A DNA stretch of 64,000 nt from Neocallimastix lanati (nom. inval.) (taxonomy: Eukaryota > Neocallimastigomycota > Neocallimastigomycetes > Neocallimastigales > Neocallimastigaceae), in assembly GCA_016946835.1 (NCBI GenBank), contig JACVTC010000055.1, positions 702,501 to 766,500 of the forward strand, written 5' to 3'. Below are positions 57,737 through 64,000 of the stretch, piece after piece. The notes under the pieces are model-generated. The model was not told the DNA's origin. It made no database searches and saw only the letters and a program-made list of their open reading frames with translations. Position 1 is the stretch's first letter; every line of letters begins with the position of its first letter. Position numbers and translations under genes: made by a program.

Positions 57737-58716
57737 TTAAATATTTATAATTTAATATTTATAATAATTAAATATATAATGATAATTCATTTGTAGTGTT
57801 TTGATAAATTTATATATATTATTCAAAAATTTTATTCCTTTAAATTATATGAATATAATATTACATTAGTTTTTTTAATAATATCCTATATTGCTAACAT
57901 TAAATATTTATTCTTTTTAAGCATTATTATGGCTTAAATAATAAAGAATTCTAATAATTTAATAGCAAACAAAATTTTCGTTTAAATTATGTTATTAATA
58001 ATTATTTTGTTTCCAGATTTATGTAAAAATATAAATATTTATAAAATTTTGTTTCCAAATTTTGTTTCCAAGTTCTTCTTTTTATACATATATTAACATT
58101 TAACAAAATTTTTGTTTCCATACTCAGTAATAAACATATTTATATAGTATTTTTTTTTTTTTTTTTTTTTTATTTTGAAGAATTGATATATACCTATATA
58201 TAGACTACTTATATATATATATTGCGAACAACTCTAAGGCGTATATTTAATTTTTATATTGTACATAATTGTTGAAATAGTATTTAATCTTTTTTTTTTT
58301 AAATTATATGTGTAATTTATATGTTTGAAAATATAAAATGAATAAAAATAAATATTGAAAATTTAAATTTAAGATTATTATAAAAATTGGATACATATAA
58401 CTTATAGGAAATATGGGATTCATTAGAATAAAATTTTATTATAAAATAAAACATTATTAACTATTATTATATTAAATATTTGAAATTAAAAAATTTGAAT
58501 TAAAAAATTTATAGTTTAAACAATATATTATATATAATGATTTATTATTATGTTAATAGTTTGAAATTTTTTTTTCTGTGAAATAAATAAAATATAATTA
58601 AAATTTTATTTAATATAAACTATTAATATATTATTTTTAATTTTTTAATTTTTAAGATAAAAGATAAAATAGAAAAAAAAATTAGTATATAAAGTATATA
58701 AAATAAAAATATTAAA
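56771..58716. other. Intergenic DNA with decayed frames and repeats
   Basis: 56771-57350 has degenerate coding-like pieces (for example SQNELYKIGINSPPIDNN near 57230-57285) that may be retroelement gag debris. Then come an AAT run (57601-57650) and a T50 tract (57685-57734). Four copies of TTTTGTTTCCA lie within 116 bases (58005, 58047, 58060, 58110). TATATAAAGTATATAAAAT at 58686-58704 directly precedes the next start codon and could be a TATA element or simply A/T bias. Confidence 0.5.
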
Positions 58717-60373
58717 ATGAAGAAATTAAATGTTTTATCATGTTATTTAATTCATGGGCTTGGTGGGGAAAATAAAGATTTTGCATTAGTAAAAGAAAGA
58801 CTTGAAGAAACATTTAATGAATTATTTAAAAAAGGTGATAATAATGAAATAAGTAATATTATTAATTGTTATTGTACAAATGCAAATTCAGGGATGAAAG
58901 CAAATTATCCATTTGAAATAATGTTTGAAAATGAATTTAATGAATATAGCCAATATTTTGAAAATATTTTAATAAAAGATTTAAAACATAATGAAAGAAA
59001 ATATAATAAGTTTGAAGATGTAGAATGTGATATATACATTTCATTTTCTGGTCATTCATTAGGTGGAAATGTTTCACGTGGATTAATAACAAAACTTTAC
59101 TCATCTTTTTCTAAAAATAATGAAATTTATGAAAATTATTTTGAATATATTAAAAAAGAATATCCATTTATTAGAGCCGTCAAACCGTGCTCCTATTTAT
59201 CACTTAGTTCACCACATCTTGGTTCACTCGTGTCACCTCCTAATAAATCCTGTAGCTTTATTAAGAAAGCTGAAAAATCAGCCGTTAAATCATTTATTAA
59301 TCTGGTTGTTGGGGATGTTGGTAAGCAGTTAACATTTCAAGATGAAAAAATTAAAATAAAAACAAATAATAAAAATATACCAAATGGTAATGAATCTATT
59401 AAAGGTAAAAAAGTATCAAAATATTCGTTAATGAACTGCTGTAATAAAGAATCTATGGATGCGTTAGCAAAGTTTCCAAATAGAACATTAACAGCATTTT
59501 TACGTTATGATTTACAAGTTAAATATTGTTCAGCAATGGGCTGTATTGAAACACCATTACCTTCACTCTTAGAAAATGAAAAAGAAATATTAATCGATAA
59601 TAAAACAAATGATACAAGAATTGTAATGTATTCAGGTTTTGAAGGTTCAGAATTAGAATATTATCAAAAGGAATTATTTAATGAAGAAGTTTCAAAAAAC
59701 TTTTATTACAAAAATACAAAAGTTGTACCTTCTCCAAATATTGATGAGCAAATTAAAAGAGCTTTAATTAATAAAAGAAAACATAATAGAAAAAAAAATA
59801 ATGAACAAACAAATAATAAAAATAATGAAGAAATTAATAATACTGAAAAATATGGTATATATAGAAAAAAAAAATAATTATTTTAATATTTAATATTCGG
59901 TTATAAAATATAATTATAATAATAATTTATTCATAATTTATTCATTGATTAGATTAATTCCTTATTAAATATATAAAAAATTAAAAATAATATATAATTG
60001 AATTTATTTACTTATTTAGTTATTTGATTATTGAATTAAAATTATTGTACTTATAATAGAGGAAATGGAAGATGAATTTTTAATTGATAACGATAATCAA
60101 ACGAAAATACCAGTTGCATTAATTAAATCATTTAATCAAATTCCATTTAGAAGAATTTCACTTGATTTTGTTGTTCCCTATGGTTTATTAAGAATGCTTA
60201 CTCATGGACTTTGTCTTGATATCGATTTTATTTTTGCACGAAAAGCTTATATAAAAATGATGGCCGAAAAAACTAAATCGTTTTATAGTCATTTATTGAT
60301 TTCTGATTTTATAAGAACTTCTGAGCAAACTGATACTTTCTCCTTATTATATCTTGTTAATCATAACAATTGA
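58717..60373 (+). CDS. DUF676-type serine lipase/esterase, paralogue 1 (2 exons, 483 aa)
   Basis: An alpha/beta-hydrolase of the DUF676 (ROG1-like) family, predicted to hydrolyse lipid esters. Exon 1 is 58717-59854 and exon 2 is 60060-60373; the intron begins GTATAT, ends TAATAG, and splits a Glu codon. LIHGLGG (residues 11-17) is the oxyanion-hole region and GHSLGG (112-117) holds the nucleophile Ser114. SSPHLGS (about 164-170) is conserved in the family. A likely catalytic His is His428 in exon 2 (MLTHG), after FNQIPFRRI. No signal peptide is seen, so it is probably cytosolic or lipid-droplet associated. Residues about 345-380 are Lys/Asn-rich low complexity. Without splicing the first exon would end GIYRKKK and lack the His, which supports the intron. 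It is tandem with a paralogue 2 kb downstream. Confidence 0.85.
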
Positions 60374-62242
60374 AATAAAAAATACATAATTTATTTATAA
60401 CATTAACTAATAAATATAACTGATTAATTAAATCATTAATTTCTTCATATATACTTTCTTGCAAATTAAAAATCTCATGGTGTAAAATTAATCTTGCATA
60501 AAAAAACAAAAAAAAAAATAAATAAAAATAAAAATATGAAAAATAATAATAAAAAAAAAATAAAATAAAATAGAAAAAAAAAAATTTTTTTTTATGAATA
60601 TAATAATAAAAGTTTGTATTTATAATTATGATAAGTAATGATAATATTTTTATTAGGTGATTTATTTAATTATTAATTAATTATACATTTATTATTATTA
60701 TAGAAATTATTTGATAAAATATTTGTTTTTATTTATAAATATAAAATGTTATTTATATATTAAATATAAAATACATTTAGTTTTGTATATACATGTAAAT
60801 GAAGATATCGCATTATTAAATAGATAAATATAAATAATATTAATTTAAATTATCAAAGTTAATTTTACATAAATATTTATGATTTATTTAAACCTAGCGT
60901 AAAACGAGTTTAAATATAACTAATTTAATATAATCATAATACATACCTTTATGATGAAAGGTATAAAAAAATAATAAATATAAACATGAGTTATATATAA
61001 ATAAATGACGTTTATTCCATCTAAAAATTATACTTATTGATTGAAAGAAATTCAAGAAGTTATATTAATATTTTAATAATGAGAAAATTCAAATATATAA
61101 AATTCTTTCAGAAATTTTGGATTTTAGCGTGAAATAGGCAAAATTAAATAAAGAACTTAAAATATTAAAAGAAGGCTGCTTAATTGATTCTATGGCTGAT
61201 TATTAAAATCATACTTTTTATTGGAAATGAATAAAAATAGCCTTAATAGGGTAAATTTAGTGAAAATTAGAATACAAAAAGAAATTGACTGTAATATTAA
61301 ATTTTAATAAATTATGAAACCATTATCATTATTCACTAATAATTTTAAATAGCTATAATAATATAACTAGTTATAAATGTAATCAATTTTATACACCGAT
61401 ATATAATTAACAATTTATTTTAATAGTTATCACTTAAACTATATATTATAAGAAATGTTTTAGATACATCAAATATTAATGGTGTAATAATATTAAATAC
61501 TTAGTTTTAGAGGGAAGTTATAAATATATATAAAAAATTATTTTAGCAATATTTATATTGTATTAAAGAATTAATATATTGTAAATTTACTTCATTCATG
61601 TAAAATTAAAGGTTAATTTAGAATAGAAATAAATAATAGTTTAATAATATCAAGTTAATATTATAAAATAGGATAATTTAATATATACATATTCACCAAT
61701 AAACCAATTTATTCATTATAGAATAACTAGGTTTAAGGGGGAATGCTAGAATATGTGAAATATATGAAAAATATATTTTAAATGAATTGAAGCATATTAT
61801 AATAAAATAATGTATAACCCATAATAATTAAATGAGAGTAACTCTTTATCATAAAATATATTAATTAAAATTAACATAATTATTAACAGTAAATTCTTGA
61901 CTCTTAGCAATTTATATAATTATTTATATTTCCTTAAATTCTTAATTTTTTAATCATTAAAACACGTGATACTATATATTTTTATTATTTACTTATAATT
62001 TCTAAATTTAATTAAAAGTAAATTTATACTTCAAATTTTATTTAAAATTTTAAAAAAAATATTTGTTTAAATATTTCACTATTAATTATAAAAATAAACT
62101 TTATAATTCGTAATAACAATATATAAAATAAAATAAATAAATATAAATTAATAAAATAATAATAATAATAATAATAATAATTAATTAAATCTTCATTTTT
62201 TATATTAGCAAAGTTCAGAAAAATAATTAGATAATAAAATAA
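60374..62242. other. Intergenic DNA with LTR-retrotransposon remnants
   Basis: Between the two lipase genes. About 61010-61310 encodes broken coding-like pieces (LKILKEGCLIDSMADY, then NHTFYWK after a stop) of unknown, perhaps gag, origin. At 61734-61744 TTTAAGGGGGAA is followed by TGCTAGAATATGTGAAATAT, the arrangement of a polypurine tract and the first bases of an LTR. No second LTR was found. An AAT run lies at 62156-62180. Confidence 0.45.
61734..61770 (+). mobile_element. Possible polypurine tract and LTR start
   Basis: AAGGGGGAA directly before TGCTAGAATATGTG resembles the 3' polypurine tract/LTR junction of Ty1/copia or Ty3/gypsy elements, where the LTR begins TG. The LTR's right end (expected CA) cannot be fixed, and no matching copy exists in the window. 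Confidence is therefore low. Confidence 0.35.
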
Positions 62243-63404
62243 ATGACAAGTATTAATATATTATGTTGTTATTACCTTCATGGCTTAGATGGAAGTGAAA
62301 AAGATTTTCAATGTATAAAATCTAAAGTTAAAGAAAATTTCAATTTACTTTTTCAAGAAGCTAATAAAAGTAATAATATTAAGAATTATCATTATGGATA
62401 TTGTTCAAATGATAATGCAAATTTAAAAAGTCATGCCGAATTAAAAGTAATGGTGGATAAATCATTTAATGAATTAAACAATTTTCTCGAAAATATAGTT
62501 TTATCTAATTTCAAAAATGATTATCAAAAAGAATATAATAATTTTGAAAATATACCTTGTAATTTATATTTTTCTATTATTGGACATTCATTAGGTGGTT
62601 TAATATCAAGAGGATTAGCTAAGAAAATATATTCAGAATTTGAAAAAGATGATTCAAAATTTGAAAATTATTTCGAATACTTAAAAAAGAAATTTACATT
62701 CATATCAACAATTAATCCTTGTTCATTTTTAACTCTATCTACTCCACATCTTGGTTCACTTGTTAATAATGAAAATGGTGGTTTAATCAAATTCAGTATG
62801 AAGACATTTTCAAGAACATATTGTAATTTTTTATCCGGTAGTATTGGGAAAACATTTATATATAAAGATAATAAAAATAAAAAACCAGGACTTATTGAAC
62901 TTTGTCAAAAAGAATATATGGACGCCTACGCTAAATTTCCTAATAGAACTTTAATAGGATGTGTAAGAAATGATATTCCAGTTAAAATATGTTCTGCAAT
63001 GGGGAGTATACATCATCCTCTTCCTGAATATGAAGAAGAAAAATTATTAGTTGATAATTCTAAATCTGATACTAGAATTTGTTCCTATTCTGGTTATAAT
63101 GAGGGTGAAGAATTAGAATATTATCAAAAAGAAATATTTAATGAAAATTCTTCAAAAAATATGTTTTACAATAATACTAAGCTATTACCACCACCAAATA
63201 TTGATAAAGAAATAGAAGAAGGATTAGAAAAAATAAAGTCAAACAAAGACAATAAATCAAAGAGTAATGAAAATGTTACGCCTCCTAAATATGGTAATTT
63301 TATATAATAATAATTACGATAAAAAAAAATAATAAATAAATAAATATATATATATATATATATATTATAATAATTTATTAAATAATAAATTGTAATATTA
63401 AAAT

Positions 63405-63489
<85 letters not shown>

Positions 63490-63908
63490 TAAATAATAAT
63501 AATATTAATAATAATAATAATATTTTTATAGAGGAAATGGATGATGTATTTATACCAGATACCTATAATCAAGTTGAAGTTGCTATCTCCGCCTTAAAAT
63601 TATTTAATCAAATATCATTTAGAAGAATTATTATTGATTTTTCTCTTCCAGGTTTTGCCAAAATGGCAACACATCCCGTTTATATTGGTTACGTTATTGT
63701 GCCTAGTAATTCAACAATTAATGCAATGGTATCAAAATCTGTATCTTTAATTTCAAATTTAATTTTAGCTGACTATCTTAGAACATCTCAACAAAGTTCA
63801 ACCTTTACATTAAATAGCCTTATCAATAATGAAAATGATGAAAATGAAAATAAGGAAAATGAAAATGATAAGGAAAATGATAAAGAAAATAAAAATAAAG
63901 AAACTTAA
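62243..63908 (+). CDS. DUF676-type serine lipase/esterase, paralogue 2 (2 exons, 475 aa)
   Basis: Paralogue of the gene at 58.7 kb, with the same architecture. Exon 1 is 62243-63293 and exon 2 is 63532-63908, joined at the same phase within a Glu codon (GTAATT donor, TTATAG acceptor). LHGLDG (residues 12-17) and GHSLGG (114-119, nucleophile Ser116) are present, followed by STPHLGS. The likely catalytic His is His398 (MATHP) in exon 2, after FNQISFRRI. The 238-base intron contains an AAT run at about 63408-63489. The extreme C-terminus is an Asn/Glu/Lys repeat (NENDENENKENEND type). The gene looks intact. Substrate and location are unknown; no signal peptide is seen. A T40 run follows the stop at 63931-63970. 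Confidence 0.87.
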
Positions 63909-63928
63909 ATCCATTTTTACTTATTTAT

Positions 63929-63972
<44 letters not shown>

Positions 63973-64000
63973 TTTACTTTATAGTTATTAATACTTTGCT

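Overview
The window is nuclear DNA from a eukaryote with an extremely A+T-rich genome. Genes are far apart, introns are short with GT-AG ends, and long poly-A, poly-T and (AAT)n tracts are everywhere. The gene set is a bacterial-type solute-binding ectodomain joined to a class C seven-helix receptor, two DUF676-type lipases, a CPBP/Abi membrane protease and an SDR oxidoreductase of bacterial appearance. With the base composition, this best fits an anaerobic gut fungus (Neocallimastigomycota, for example Neocallimastix, Piromyces or Anaeromyces). The assignment rests on family knowledge, not on a database search.

Layout. 1-18.2 kb is gene-poor, simple-sequence DNA with several tandem arrays (18-bp x 18, 39-bp x 4, 45-bp x 8). 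18.2-19.1 kb holds an SDR gene on the minus strand, broken by one extra base in a homopolymer. 19.1-27.5 kb is again non-coding, with a striking 60-nt hairpin near 22.9 kb. 27.6-29.9 kb is a single-exon gene for a 772-residue, charged, repeat-containing protein of unknown function. 30.6-35.0 kb is a decayed APE-type non-LTR retrotransposon (LINE), followed by a small rearranged relic that may be a MULE transposon. 36.6-37.3 kb is a small inverted-repeat element with a 58-residue reading frame.

38.3-42.4 kb is a five-exon receptor gene, reconstructed here to 763 residues; its second intron carries over 1 kb of (AAT)n-type repeat. 44.4-46.2 kb is a seven-exon RPF1 (Brix domain) ribosome-biogenesis gene on the minus strand, reconstructed to 317 residues. 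46.9-50.0 kb is the gag-protease-integrase part of a dead Ty1/copia element ending in an Asn-rich linker. 50.8-52.2 kb is a fold-back element whose arms are arrays of a CATTTCGSAAAA motif. 53.2-53.9 kb is an intact CPBP protease gene. 54.6-55.6 kb is a 5'-truncated second copy of the LINE. 55.8-56.3 kb is a copia reverse transcriptase fragment, again preceded by an Asn-rich stretch, so the copia element may have been split. 56.5-56.8 kb is an antisense Ty3/gypsy RT/RNase H relic. 58.7-60.4 kb and 62.2-63.9 kb are two tandem, same-strand, two-exon DUF676 lipase paralogues with the intron at the same place; an LTR-like junction lies between them.

There is no operon-like organisation. RPF1 is housekeeping. 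The receptor, protease, lipases and SDR look like accessory genes scattered among transposon debris. All exon joins were made by eye from reading-frame phase, splice dinucleotides and family resemblance.
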